Part shown: positions 33,550 to 54,125 of the stretch, one piece after another
Position numbering within the stretch: the stretch's first letter is position 1
How the letters are laid out: the number at the start of each line of letters is the position of its first letter
Source: Myxocyprinus asiaticus
Lineage: Eukaryota > Chordata > Actinopteri > Cypriniformes > Catostomidae
DNA: 64,000 bases
Assembly: GCF_019703515.2 (NCBI RefSeq)
Contig: NC_059348.1
Location: forward strand, 27,740,156 to 27,804,155
Reading direction: 5' to 3'
Notes under the pieces: model-generated
Databases searched by the model: none
Told to the model about the DNA's origin: nothing
The model's input: the letters and a program-made list of their open reading frames with translations, nothing else
Program-made: the position numbers and the translations under genes

Positions 33550-34679
33550 ATGTCTATTATACACAGACTGCATAATCTGCAAATAGAGAGAGGCAGAACT
33601 GCACCTCTGTTCATATCATAAATATGGTCATTCCTACAATTCTGTGACATTCCGGCTTTGAAACTTTTGAAAAATAAAACATACTTTTACAAGTATCTTC
33701 ATGTTTCATCATTACAGGGACATGTTAAAGATTGTATTAGTCATACTGGTCAAGCTAAATTACTATAAAATTTAGACGTCCATCCAGTTAAATGGGCAGC
33801 GTCAGGGTGGAAAATAACAGGGAGGACATTCAGTGGATAAATTAGCCACTACATGGTCTGTGATTGAAATCTAGCAAACATATTTGTAAACGAATATTTT
33901 TTATTTTATTTCTGTTAACATAAATACTGTATATTAACATTTTGAAATGATTTCCCATGTATTTTCCCATAACAGGGTAGACATGTTATGTTTGACCACA
34001 TATGACCAACACCACAAAATAAAGGACACCACTGGAATGTAATCATTCATGGAACATGGAGGGAAAACAGAAATCACATGACAAGGGAAACAGGAACACA
34101 TGACATGAACCAGGAACTAGAATTTCAAAATAAAAGACATGAATCAACACAATACACATGACACATGCCTACTGCTGTAAGACTTTACAATATATCAATC
34201 CACCATGTGCAGAGGCATCTCTGACCCTCAGGGAGCTAGGACTTTTCATCCAACACACAGCTGTTGAGTGCAGTTTAATACTTAGTGCACCTTAATCTAA
34301 TTCTAAGGTCTAAATGATGTGTCTTGTTTATAATGTACTGTATTTCTTGTACTATTGTCCAATGTCTCTGTGACAAGTCACTTGTTCAGGTAGGAAGGAG
34401 GAAGCGGGAGCCAGATAAACAATCCACTAAGTTTTTTTATTTATTACTTGCTTTCTCAGACACAGTTTGCTTTTCAGCACAACACACACACACACAGCTT
34501 CAGGCTCATCTCACTCTTCTTGCCGGAGGTCTGGACTGCCCTTATATCTCTCTCCAGCTCTCACTGCAACACAAAACAGCTGTTAGAGAGAAATTCCCAC
34601 AGGTGTCAATCCTTACCACTTTTCCACTCCTGGCCTCGCTCTCCACAGACGCCGCTTGGCCATGCCCCCATCTCCACAG

Positions 34680-34790
34680 TCTTGTATTTATTTTGTGTGC
34701 ACTGTGTGTACTTTACTGTTTGTCTGCATTGCTGCTTTGCACTTTAATTTCCCACGTGGAATCAATAAAGTATCTATCGTCCTCATTATC
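34680..34790 (+). repeat. LINE 3'-end fragment
   Basis: TTGCACTTTAATTTCCCACG followed by TGGAATCAATAAAGTATCTA is the typical 3' terminus of CR1/L2/Rex-type fish LINEs, whose normal tail is a short TATC-type repeat. Only the tail is present. Confidence 0.65.
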
Positions 34791-36029
34791 TAATAATAAT
34801 AACATTATTCTTCCTTGCAAAAAGTACTTTAGGCATACTTATTCCTGACACCCTTTTCTGTTTCCTGCTTACTAGAAACATAATGCTGTGTGGAGATTCA
34901 TTTGCATTTTCATTCAAACATTTTATGAAACTTCTCTGAAGCATATATGTGTTTCAACATGCTCTCAGGGCTTAGTAAATTGGTGTAAGTAGTCCTTGGC
35001 AGGCAAGATATGCAACACAACCTCACATATCCTAATAAAGATCAGCCGCATTCCTGAAACCTGGGGTCAAAGGCCAAACAAACGCCCATCTTCTACAATC
35101 CACATAACACAGGCATAAGCTCTCAGACACACACCTTTCTTTTTGTCTCTCTCTCTCACACATACACACACACACACACATACATACACTGTATTTGTAC
35201 AAAAGCAATACTGTGCTTTAAGTGCTGCATGTGGTGAAACAATTCCATTGCAGTCAAAACAGGGAACTCAAAATGGCCAGAACTTTAAAAAAATAATAAT
35301 AATAATAATTTAACTTGCTGTTGCTTTTGTGCCCTAACTTGAGCACCAGCTATTTTTTGACAGTCTGAGAAGGAAGTGAAGGTAGACTGAGGTGAGCACA
35401 TTAACAGTAAATGTTTTTCTCTTGAATGTATCTTGAATAATTATGTGAACTGGGGGCCAAGATCTAAATCTTAAAACCTAAATCTCTTGCATCAACAACA
35501 AGCTATATACAGTGTGGATGGCTTTTTCAGTGTTTAAAAAATGATTTAAATTCCTCTTTATACAGGAAACAGTGATGAACCTATGACCCTGTGAAGCTCG
35601 CCTGCATTGTCTGATAAGTGCAAAATGTCACAAATAATATAGCACTTTGTTATTGTATTTTAAATAAAATAATGTATTTCCTACCCTCTGACATCTTGCT
35701 ACATAAATTGGGATTCTATTCAAGTTAGCTTATCTTTAATCCTAAAAAGCATTAGGGCATCAAATGTTTTTGCTGTTTTCACATGAAAAGGGTCTTTCCA
35801 TCTGACATTCCAGGATTTCCTCAATTAAAGTGTCTTTGGTCATGCCAACTAATTGTTTTCACATTTTTGCAGTTTACCATCCCTATATTAAAAATGAATT
35901 TGAATTAATACCCTGAGCTTTCATATTTGGGTCAAGAAATACTGTATGTCATTAAATATAGGCAATGCTAAATCATGTTCAGATATAGGATATACTGTAC
36001 ATATATAGTAACCGAAGTAAATAGCAAGC

Positions 36030-36110
36030 TGACATTTAGCAGACACTTTTATCCAAAGCAATTTACACTAAATTTACAGTGAGATCCCCTGGGGCAACCT
36101 GAGGTTAGGT
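36030..36110 (+). repeat. Teleost SINE/LINE tail piece
   Basis: ACATTTAGCAGACACTTTTATCC and the following GGGCAACCTGAGGTTAGGT are common teleost repeat landmarks. A related piece with GGAGCAACCTGAGGTTAGAT lies at about 17346. Confidence 0.55.
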
Positions 36111-36537
36111 ACACACACACATAAACGCATGTTGGTGCAGCTATCCTTATCAGGACTCTCCATAGACATATTGATTTTTATAGTGTACGAACTATAGATT
36201 CTATCCCCTAACCCTAACCCTACCCCTAAACCTAACCCTCACAAAAAACTTTCTACATTTTTACATTTTCAAAAAAATATAGTTTAGTATGTTTTTTAAG
36301 CGATTTAAATTATGGGGACACTAGAAATGTCCTCATAAACCACATTTATAGCATAATACCCTTGTAATTACCAGTTTGTAACCTAAAAAAATCGTCCTCG
36401 TAAACCACCCAAACCCGCCCACACACACTAAATTATTATTAAAATGCAGTTTCATTGAAAAAACATGCAGTTTATCAGGAATTTACATAATTATATCATT
36501 TTTAGGCTCTCTCATGTTTTCACAGCAACTTGCATAA

Positions 36538-37285
<748 letters not shown>

Positions 37286-37659
37286 ACATGATTTGTACAA
37301 TTTAATCACTTTGAGAGAAAAAGCATCTCGTACGTAAATGTATTAGCCGATTGAGTAGAATAAATAAAAAATAAAATAAATAAAGCTTTATGGAAGAATA
37401 TGGAGAACATATTTAGCCTGTGCACGACTTATCTGAATGGTATTTACTTGGTTTGGCGTCCTGTAGGCACATTTGCAGTTCTATGAAACATGCCTAAGGT
37501 CACTGATCTCTTGAGGAGCAAAACACCACATTCTTTTTTGTGTGCCCAACAGAGCAGCTCTCCCTGGTCTTTGACTTCTTTGACCATATAAGGCAGGCGA
37601 TACCATGGCAACCGTGGGCTTGAATAGCTGTGTCAAATCCCTGCTCACCCCCTCACATA

Positions 37660-38140
37660 CGTACGCACACATACACTCACAGGCACGCGGCGGCGCGCGC
37701 ACTCTACTGGACATTGGCATGCTCAGTCTCTTGTCCTCCTCCAGCCCGCGCGACTTTGGCACTTCTCCATGCAGGTAGGAATATTAAAACATTACCGCTT
37801 TTTGCTGCTGTGAACTGTTTGCTAGCTAACGCTTCGGTCCATCAAAACTGAGCAGAAATACAGTGTTCGCCGAAGTCTCGAGTGAGGTACGTCGCTAAAG
37901 CTATGGCTCCACCCCTCCCCCTGCTCGACACAGGGGGAAGTGGGCTGGAGCTTAGGCCGCATGTCTGTTGCTGGCTCGCATAAAAAACAAGAAACGTGCG
38001 ATTTAGCTCGTGATCACGTCGAAACTGTAAGCACGAAATAATGTTTGGGGTTCACCCGTGTCGTTTTTGATTCCCACGTTTCTGATCAACTGTGAGAGGA
38101 ACTCCAGAAGTCTGTTCCAATTTCTCAACAAACAAGCCCT
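37660..38140 (+). promoter_or_regulatory. Putative nr2f6 promoter and non-coding first exon
   Basis: A locally GC- and CpG-rich stretch (for example GGCACGCGGCGGCGCGCGC at 37682). CCCT|GTGAGT at 38140/38141 is a strong splice donor, and TTTTCTTTTTAG ending at 39181 is a strong acceptor 84 bp before the nr2f6 start codon. A non-coding exon ending at 38140 joined to 39182 is a reasonable model. This is inference without transcript data. Confidence 0.4.
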
Positions 38141-38459
38141 GTGAGTGAACGTCCTTGAGCAAATAGTGTATTGTAGCTTGGCATTTCTTTTTATTTCTAT
38201 ACATTTTAGTATAAGTTTATATTTTTGTTTTGGTATGTTGTTTATGAGATTATATGTAATAACAATTGTGTGTGCTGTATGTTCTTCATTACTTGTAAAT
38301 TCTTAGGTAATCAGTTCTGGCCAGTAATGTCTATAGTGAAATCATGATTCAAATATTTCAAATATAGAAATACGAGTTATAGTTGTTGTAAAGGCCATAA
38401 TATATACAGCAAAGTCTGACTCTGAAGAGACTGGTTAAGCTGTGACTGTTGTACAAGTT

Positions 38460-38890
38460 TTAAAGGGGTCATGACATGAAAAATAACAATTTCCTTGGAT
38501 CTTTTCACATATAAGAGGTCATTGTACTATAAAACATACTGTAAGTTTCAGAAATCTAAACTTCCTCCTCACTGCAAAAAGAGCATTTGTTGAAACCAAG
38601 CTGTCAAAGTGACTTGTTCTCCACTTCCTCCACATTGTGATGTCACACTGCGGTAGACATTTGCATCTGACTCCCTCCTCAACAACACATCTACAACTAT
38701 TTTACCTGATCAACTCCGTAACCCCGCCTAGTAGCGTGAGCAATGAGATGGCAAGGAGAGAGAGCAGGTCATTCAAGAGCAGAGAGCCAGTCATAACAGT
38801 GGGCATTAACTGTCAAGTCATAAAGGAGAAGCAGCACCAAAACCAAGTGTTTTGATAATGATAAAGAAAGGCATGTCATGACTCCTTTAA
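38460..38890. repeat. MITE with TTAA-flanked TCATGACATG ends, copy 1
   Basis: The left end TTAAAGGGGTCATGACATG and the right end CATGTCATGACTCCTTTAA are inverted repeats, with TTAA at each border. A second copy lies at 58531-59054 with the same interior (for example CAAGAGCAGAGAGCCA, then AACAGTGGGC). The TTAA borders suggest piggyBac-type mobilisation; not proven. This copy lies in the proposed 5' UTR intron of nr2f6. Confidence 0.8.
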
Positions 38891-39262
38891 GAATGATACC
38901 GTGAGTAACTGTAAGTGAGAGATTGTTTTCTTTATCAGGTTCTTGATTGAATTGGAAACCAATCATAGAAGTAACGTACACATGGTACAGTATCTGAGGT
39001 ACTGGTAAAGACGACGCAACAAAAAGTGAATATGATCAGTCAAGAATGCAAAACAGCATGCACAGCCCAATGCCCCAAGACCAAAGTTGACTGACTCAGG
39101 ACCTGTGTCTGAGCCTCAATGCGTCAGATGAGACGGCAGACAATTTCCAGATTCAGAAGCCTTCATAGCTTTTCTTTTTAGAACACACAGCTATCAAAAA
39201 GGTGTCAACGGAAACAGCTTCATTTGGGAGCATTTTTTCTCCACTGTTGGGCTGAGAACTAA

Positions 39263-46471
<7,209 letters not shown>

Positions 46472-48713
46472 TCATTATCAGACATGACCACAGAGCCAAT
46501 CAGCCACCAGACTACTTTAGCAAACTACTGGGAATCTCTGGTTCCCTCTCTGATTTTATTTTTTTTGCATTCCTGCATTCACTTCTGATATTGGCTGTAT
46601 GACCAAATGCAACTGGGTCATACATTGGGAATCATCAATTCTCTAATATCTTGCAGATGGCTTGGTCAGTGTTCTGTGAACTGTTTTAAGACGCAATGGC
46701 ATTTTCAAAGTTTGATAACAAATAATAATAATGAAATATTTGAGGACTGTTTGTAATCTCCCAGCCAAAGGTAAGATGTTTGGTACAGTTTTATAGTGAG
46801 TTATTTAGTGGAAAATGGTTGAAGAATAAAACAAGGTCAGTATAGGTGTCGTACAGCTAGCCATTTTTAGAATAACTTTAGATTAAAAAAATCATTTGGG
46901 TGTGAATATGAAATTTACCCTAATGATATCCAAGTCACCCACCACCCCCACCCCACAGAGGTGGACATGGACATGACATCCCAAAAGAACCCAAACAGAA
47001 ACAGTAAAAATTGGTGAATTCTGAAGAAGTGAATGTTGACCATATCTTTGAAGGTCCAAAAAATACATAAAGGCATAAAAGTAAACAATAAGACTCCAGT
47101 GGTTAAATCCATATTTGCAGAATTGATATGATTGGTGTGGGTGAGAAACTGATCAATATTTATGTCCTTTTTTTTTTTTTTTTTGTAAATCTACACTTTT
47201 AACTTCCACATTCTGGTGTTTAAGTGACTTTCACATAAAGCCACTTACTGGTTGGGGCTGGTCAAAGGTGGAGATTTATAGTTAAAAAGGACTTTAATAT
47301 TGATCTGTTTCTCACACACACCTATCGTATTGCTTCAGAAGACATGAATTTAACCACTGGAGTCATATTGATTACTTTATGCTGCCTTTGTGCTTTTTGG
47401 ACCTTCTGAGTTCTGGCCACCATTCACTTGCATTGTATGGACCTACAGAGCTGAAATATCTTTCAACAAATCTTTGTGTGCAGCAGTAGAGAAAAATTCA
47501 TACACATTTGGTATGGCATGAGGGTGAGTAAATGATGAGAGAATTTTCATTTTTAGTTGAACTATCCCTTTAAGGAATTTGTTTTACCACAGTGATGGGA
47601 TATATTTTTAGCTCTTTTACCCTATCAATCATAATGCATTTCTTTGACCTGAAACTGGAATATACTAAAGTTGAAACAACCATTTTATGAAATAATTGCA
47701 AACTGTATTTGTTGTTTAAATGATTTCTTGGCTCAAGACTTACCTCTTCAAGAATGTTTATTTCTTTGATCAACACATTTTGCATTTTAGATGACAAATG
47801 AAGTAGTCATGTATTTTTCAGATATAAAAACAAGTGAATCTTTTCTACATGGAAGTATCGTTCATCCTCATATAGAAGACTATTGTTGTAATTGATCATA
47901 CATGGTTTCTGCTCTTATTTTTGTTTTGTTTTTTAGACTTTAACCAGTTAATTATAAACTGGTAATGATGTTACAACATTGTTAACCAAAAAAGTACCTC
48001 TATTGTCTGAGACATAAATGGACGATTAAATGGTGTTTGATCGAAATGTATCAATTTGAAATTATGTCAACACACCAGAGCTGCTCACTTTACACTAAAG
48101 AGGAGTGATTGGATATATCTGTATGTTATTTTAGTGATACGAAGGCTGATTCTGGCTAGAAATTGTCACTGCCTGTTCTGTTCTGTTCGGGTTTTTTTTT
48201 TTAAAGAGCAGGGCTCTGATGTCTATGTTTCACATGTGACCGCATGTGGCATTGGCTTTTGTTGTGAGATGTAATTTTTCTAGCCTTATACATCTGAATG
48301 ACTAATATTACCTCATATTTAGGCCTTGAAACATATCAGGCGGTCTAATATACAAACACATTCAACTGCAACATGTACAGTTTTCATTTTAATATCTTTG
48401 TGTTTTTAAATACTTCTGTATGATAGGTTGATTAAATAATAGTATCATACATTGTTGTAATTGTGATAGCGTTTTTGTCCATTTCCTATCAAGTTACAAA
48501 GAAAAGAAAAAAAAATACAGAGTTGTTTCAAGTAGCCTTTGTAAGTGCAAGGAAAACTGGTTTCCATTTCATAGGATGATTACAATATTTTCAAAACCTC
48601 TGGCAGCTTAACAGAAAAAACGTATTCAGCACAGTTTTAGAATGATGAGTAATGTTTTAACATATTTGTCTCTATAAAGTGACTTATACCCGTGTATACA
48701 CCCAGGTATAATT
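46472..48713. other. nr2f6 3' region and intergenic
   Basis: AATAAA at 46825-46830 is a likely nr2f6 poly(A) signal, giving a 3' UTR of about 370 bases. A MITE of the TTAAAGGGATAGTTCACCC family occupies about 46870-47573; its right end GTTGAACTATCCCTTTAA is clear, its left end degraded. Nothing else recognisable before the occludin-like pseudogene. Confidence 0.6.
46825..46830 (+). terminator. nr2f6 poly(A) signal
   Basis: Canonical AATAAA, 354 bases after the stop codon; the nearest such signal downstream of the gene. Confidence 0.55.
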
Positions 48714-51700
48714 TTAGACTAAGAAATCCTGAGGATCAGCAGCATAAGCCTTCTCTTTCCTTGTGAGGCCTCGGTCATAATGTTTGACCAATTGCTTGAT
48801 ATGACACAGTTTTTACCTCAGGTTCTTACACTGGTGCTTCTTACTCTTGTATTTGTGAGACTAGAGAACAAATGTGAACTTTAGTGATCCACAGACAAAA
48901 ATTATGAAATGACAAAAAATTTACCACTAGCTCTGATCAATTTTCTCATAATTCTGATCTGTAATGGCAATTATGTTTACTTGCTTCAGATCTTTGAATC
49001 GATTATATTCCCCAGCTACAGCCTGTGATGCAGAGGATACACTGTATATTTATGGGCCGTATTGAGTTTTCATATGAAATGCTGTCATATAGACTTATAA
49101 TCCTACAGTACTTTATGCCAAATTCTTGCTGCCTACCTGGAACTTAGTGGACTCCTCATGCAGGGTGTCCAGCTCTCTGCTAAGTTCATTCATTTGTTCA
49201 CAGATATCATCCATTTCTGCACAGAGATTCTTGTATACAGCCAGGGTGACATCAAATATTTCTTGTACTGTCTGCACTGTTCATCTGTTGTAAATTCTGA
49301 ATAAGAGCTATAGAAAAAAGAAATCATAAAGTAACAGTATCTTGCAAAAACAAATATGCTTCTACTACTCATTAGCCATTTTTAAATGTTCAACAAGCAC
49401 ATATGGGTGTTGGGTTTGGGTGTCCACATACTTTTGGCCATATTGTGTAAACTCAATTAGTCTCAACAGAATTATCTCTTTCTGATCAACACTACATGGT
49501 GCATCTTAAAGAATTTGTCGTTTTACTTCTAATGAAATTAATAGTAATTTTGAAATGTATAAAATCATGAGCACTCACAAGAGATGAAGACTCCAGTCAT
49601 ACCAGTAACCTAATAAAAGCTGTTTTATTCTACATGGGGCAGGGTCCCCTCATGGGGGCTGCCATGTTAGGATCACATGACCAGCTGAATACTACTCACT
49701 TAATCTCAGTAACCACCCTGTTATTGGACACTTTTGCTCGTGGATTAAATTAATCATGGCTGACTGTGAATTTCTACAATGGCATTGGTATCTGAAAACT
49801 ATTGTGTTTGAATAATACTGCATCCATGCCCCTAGGTGTCAGTGGAAGTCCAAGACGACATATTCAAAAAATTACTGCACTTTTAATTTAAAGGAGGGTT
49901 CATTTGAAACTCACTCCTCCATCTGATGCCTGTCTAATTCATTGTCCGATTCTCCACCAGTGGTGTACCCTGTCTCACAGAGAACATCCTCAACTTCAAA
50001 GATGTCCAGCTTCTCCTCCTGCTCCGAGGTGCTCTGCACTTCAATTTCCTCCACAGGGCTGGAGCTCATCCACTGATTCCAGTACAACGGTATTCTCAGA
50101 ATATCTTAAAAACAAAGTCCCATAAAAAAAAAAAAAAAAAAAAAATGAGCATTTGCGCTTGTGGGGGTGTATTGAGTGCTTCTCTGGAACAGACCATGCA
50201 CAAGTGTTAACAGAGCCAAAGAACCACAGAACAACATGTATTAAATCAGTTTATATCAGGTCAGACTACTGCTGAATGACCCAAGCCACAGCACTGCAAA
50301 AAAAATCTTACTCAGCATGTCTCTAACATAACAAATATAAGACATAAGTTATTAAGTATTGTTTTTCAATTAAATCTAACAAAGTTTAGTGAATTGTTTT
50401 TTTTTTTAAATTATTATTATTATTATTATTATTATTATTTATATTTCTATGAAAACAAGACTTATATCTTATGTTATGTTACTTAAGTAAATGTATGTTT
50501 TGCTATGTAAAATGTATTTATTTTATTATTATTATTTATTTATTTTGCTATATAAAGAAACACTTCACTTACTGATGGGAAACCAGACCAGAAAACAATC
50601 TGAGATACCATCACAGAGATCTCTGAACAATACTGTATCTTAAAACTTTAAGAGACCACTTAGAAGCTTTGCATCACACAGTCCACCAAACCATTGTAAA
50701 TTCATCGCACCACAATTATCCCACCCTCCTGCATGAGCACAATTTCCTCTTACAAAGCGTAATTATTTCAGGATACGCACATGACACTGGCCCGTTCAAA
50801 AATACCTGAGTGTATTGTCTTAACAATATGCTGCTGACAAACAACATGTTCATTTCCAAGAACTCTAAAATGACCCAGTTTGTAGAGCAGTCTCACCTCA
50901 ACGTGAACCGAATAACATGAGCTTTACTGATAATGAGTAGATGGCGTGCAAGCGACCTCCAGGATAGTGTCTTTTAGCCAAAATAAATAAAACTGCATGG
51001 TGCAATGAATGGTGTGTTGTGTCTCTGTATGAAAATGATTGATATACAACTATGTACTTATTTCTGATAATTACTCCAGATGCTATTGCTAACTTGTTGT
51101 AACATGTAGAAGCCTATTAGAAAGAAGCTACAACAAATGTACATTTGGATGAAAATGTCAGTGACTTACTATCCAAGCTGTCATCTATATGTTTAAAAAC
51201 AACAGGGAACGGCATGTATCAACTATGTAATAATTGAAATTCAGTTGTCTGTGACTGTCAAGCGGGTCTGTCTGATTTCTTACTGATCTTTATTCAGTGG
51301 AAGAGAGTATCATAGACATTAGTGAATGATTAACTGACACAAAAACAATGCAAATCATTCCAGTGATTTCATTGTACTGCATTGGTGTTTGAGTATCACA
51401 TGGGGAGGCAACACTAGTTTACACTATTAGTGGTATGCTAAAATTTAACTAATGAGGCCCACAGTTCAAACTCATAGAGTATGTGGTAAAGGTATATTAA
51501 AACCTAATCATGAATTGCCTGCCTACTTAAAAAGTTTCAGCCTTGTGATTTCAGACACTTGCAACTACAACACTAGTTAATGAATATTCAGAGTGAAACT
51601 GGGTGTGCTGAAGGACATACCTTATGTATTATATCTCTTCAAAACATATTGCCACAGGGGGAAAAAATATCACAAATATAGAAGTTGTGATTCGCTATCC

Positions 51701-53155
51701 TACAAACATAACACTTTATAATCCAAAATCCTAAAACAGGACCTAAATCCTCTGACCCAAATCTTACTTCTCTAATGCTAATAATCCTAATTAAAGGATT
51801 CATGGTGTTTTACATGTATTATCGGCTTTAAATATTTAAATGAAAAATGCTCCATAGAATACATATCAGAAAAACTGGATGTTCATAGCAAGGACCTAAA
51901 TGATTCACGTATGAACTAACACAGTCTTGTGAATTCTGGCTCCTTTCTGTTCTGAGGATAGGTGGTTCCTCCCATTATATATTAGGTTTATCATGACACC
52001 AAATTTTGCTTCGAGACTTTTAGGAAAAATAGGCTGCAACAACCAGAGCAATCATGACAACCAGCCCACAAATCAGTGCCACAGCCCAAAAGTAGGAGGA
52101 CAAACAAAGAAAAAACAAGTTTTCAAAAAGATTAATGATATAGTGACAGGTAAAAATTTAGATTGTATATGTTAGCACAATAGTTAACGAGAACTAACAA
52201 TGAACAATAGTATATTATGTATACACTAATATGAACAAAGATTAATAAAAGTTAAAAGTTATTGTTCATTGTAAGTTCATGATACCTCAAGCATTAACTA
52301 GCGTTGATGTATAGAACCTTACTATTAAGTGCAGAATTAGATTATTTTAAATACTAAATTCTTCAAATACTGACCACTTCAGGATCCATAAAGCAGTAGT
52401 GATTCAGATATCGATTAAATGAAGGATATGCATCAGGGAACCCTGTGCCTGCTCCAGCACTGATGCTTGATGTCCCTAATGAGGTCTGACACATCATTAA
52501 AATGGGGTTGTACAGAATAACTCTGGGCTGTGGGATTCACCCCTATCAAAAAATGTGATTTCTATAATACACTGAAGAATTGCTAGAACCACATTCACCA
52601 AGAAAACTGTCAGGTAAAATGTTTTTTTGTTTGTTTGTTTGTTTGTTTGTTTTTTTGCGTACACACATTATCTTAGAGATACTAATCACTGAGATGGCCA
52701 AGGGCACAGCAAAATTAATGGCTGCCATTGAGAACATGGCTGACTTTGCTGAGTATGGTGTCATGTAAGAGCTTTAATATCCGTAAGTTCCTCCACAGTA
52801 CACCGACCTGATGCCTACGCCCATGCCAAAGCCCCCAGAGCCACCAACGTTAGCCCCGACGCTGGCCTCAAAGCCACGCATATCTATTCATAACTAGAGT
52901 GGGAGCAACACAGGCGAAAACTACAAAACACAGCAATGCAGTCAATCCCTCCTTATTTTTCACAATGCCAGGTGGGGAAAACCATCTGTAGAAATGCTGA
53001 GAGCTTCCCTCCATTTGAGGAGCATCAGCCACTGCAGAGTGTAAGTCATACTCGCTCCTCTGTGTGTAGAAAGTTCTGGATGTGTAGATTTTTGATGGGG
53101 CGATGTAGTATGGACTGTACTGAGGTAGGCTGTCATACTGCTGTGTTCCATCCAT
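48714..53155 (-). pseudogene. Occludin-like pseudogene
   Basis: Occludin is a four-span MARVEL protein of tight junctions with a C-terminal ELL domain. Recognisable parts, 5' to 3': 53155-52868 (start MDGTQQYDSLPQYSPYY, then HFYRWFSPPGIVKNKEG and membrane span 1); about 52866-52680 (Gly-rich loop, span 2); about 52615-52385 (YLTVFLVNVVLAILQ, GVNPTAQS, then NRYLNHYCFMDPEV); about 52090-51990 (span 4); 50104-49915 (CETGYTTGGESDNELD); 49307-49137 (ELL domain, CEQMNELSRELDTLHEEST); 48860-48714 (YKSKKHQCKNLR, HIKQLVKHYD). Splice sites are largely kept. Damage: in-frame TAA at 52774-52776, 52020-52022 and 48813-48815; frameshifts near 52870, 52542, 52525 and 49260; and a (CAAA)n expansion at 52619-52660 inside the coding remnant. 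A functional product is excluded. Confidence 0.9.
49410..49448. repeat. Solo Tc1-type terminal repeat
   Basis: GTGTCCACATACTTTTGGCC followed by ATATTGTGTA resembles the terminal repeat of Tc1-like elements, compared with the end at 54126. It has no partner nearby and lies in a pseudogene intron. Confidence 0.55.
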
Positions 53156-54123
53156 GATTTATCAGTGAGAAAAAAATTAGATTAAATTTACCATGAGTCT
53201 GAGATTATTGTAACCACCTAGAAACATTGTCAGTCATACATTATTTTGTGACTGATAACATCCCCACTGAAAAGACCAGTAGACCAGCATGAATTTCCAT
53301 GCTGGTTTATGCTGATTATTAGTGGTGGACTGGTGCTGGTCTAGATGGTGGACTAGCATGGCCATGCTGTTTACCAGCATAAAATGATGGTCAACCATGA
53401 AGCATGAAACTCCAGCATCCAAAACAGACTGATCACACTGTGTATTCAGCGACAGGAGGTCGAAAGTTCTGCTGCTGAAATGGGTCTGTGCTTACCGAAA
53501 TTGGAACCACTGCCTCCAGTGGCCGAAGCTGGAAGTGATTTTGAGGTGAAATATCCACCTGGTGGCGCCAACAGCGAGTTGTATTTTTAGATGTAAATGA
53601 TGTGATACAATCAACAGGAATGTATATTTTATTAATCCTATTCCCAAACCCAAACCCCAACTCTAAACCAAAGAGTTCAGGGAGTAAAAATTTAATTTGA
53701 GAGCAAAAATGCAAGGATACTGTGTTCCAACCTGAATGGATAAGATCAGACATTGCCAACCGATGCTCTTGTGGTGCTTACATTTAACACACATTTTCTG
53801 AATGGTCCATCTGATGACACTTCAACCTTGATATTAAGCCTTTTTTGCCTGTGCAGTCTGACCCAGCTGAATAATTAAGATAGAACACGCATTACCTAAA
53901 ATCCTTTTCAAAGCACAGACATTCTCACTGCGAGTTCTCCAGCTCTAAATATCATTCCCTTTATCAGTCTACTGCAATTCAAATGAGCTTGTCTGAATAA
54001 TCCAGAGAAATATGAGCAGATGTAATCATTGGGGATTTCCTCTAAGCTCTCTTCCTCACATTTCTTTTGCCTCCTCCACATGGAATATATAGTCTTTTAA
54101 TCTAAATAAAAGCCATGAGGAGA
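53156..54123. other. Intergenic, short palindromic repeats
   Basis: 53270-53420 contains many CCAGCATG/CATGCTGG motifs in both orientations, a small fold-back repeat common in fish. 53640-53665 has a CCCAAACCCAAACCCC patch. No gene. Confidence 0.5.
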
Positions 54124-54125
54124 TA

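Noticed and set aside
34324..34848. 174-codon plus-strand open frame rich in Leu, Ser and Cys
   Set aside because: It spans a CA repeat and a LINE tail and resembles no protein family.
52960..53157. Small open frames in other frames over the occludin-like first exon
   Set aside because: They are frame shadows of the occludin-like coding remnant.
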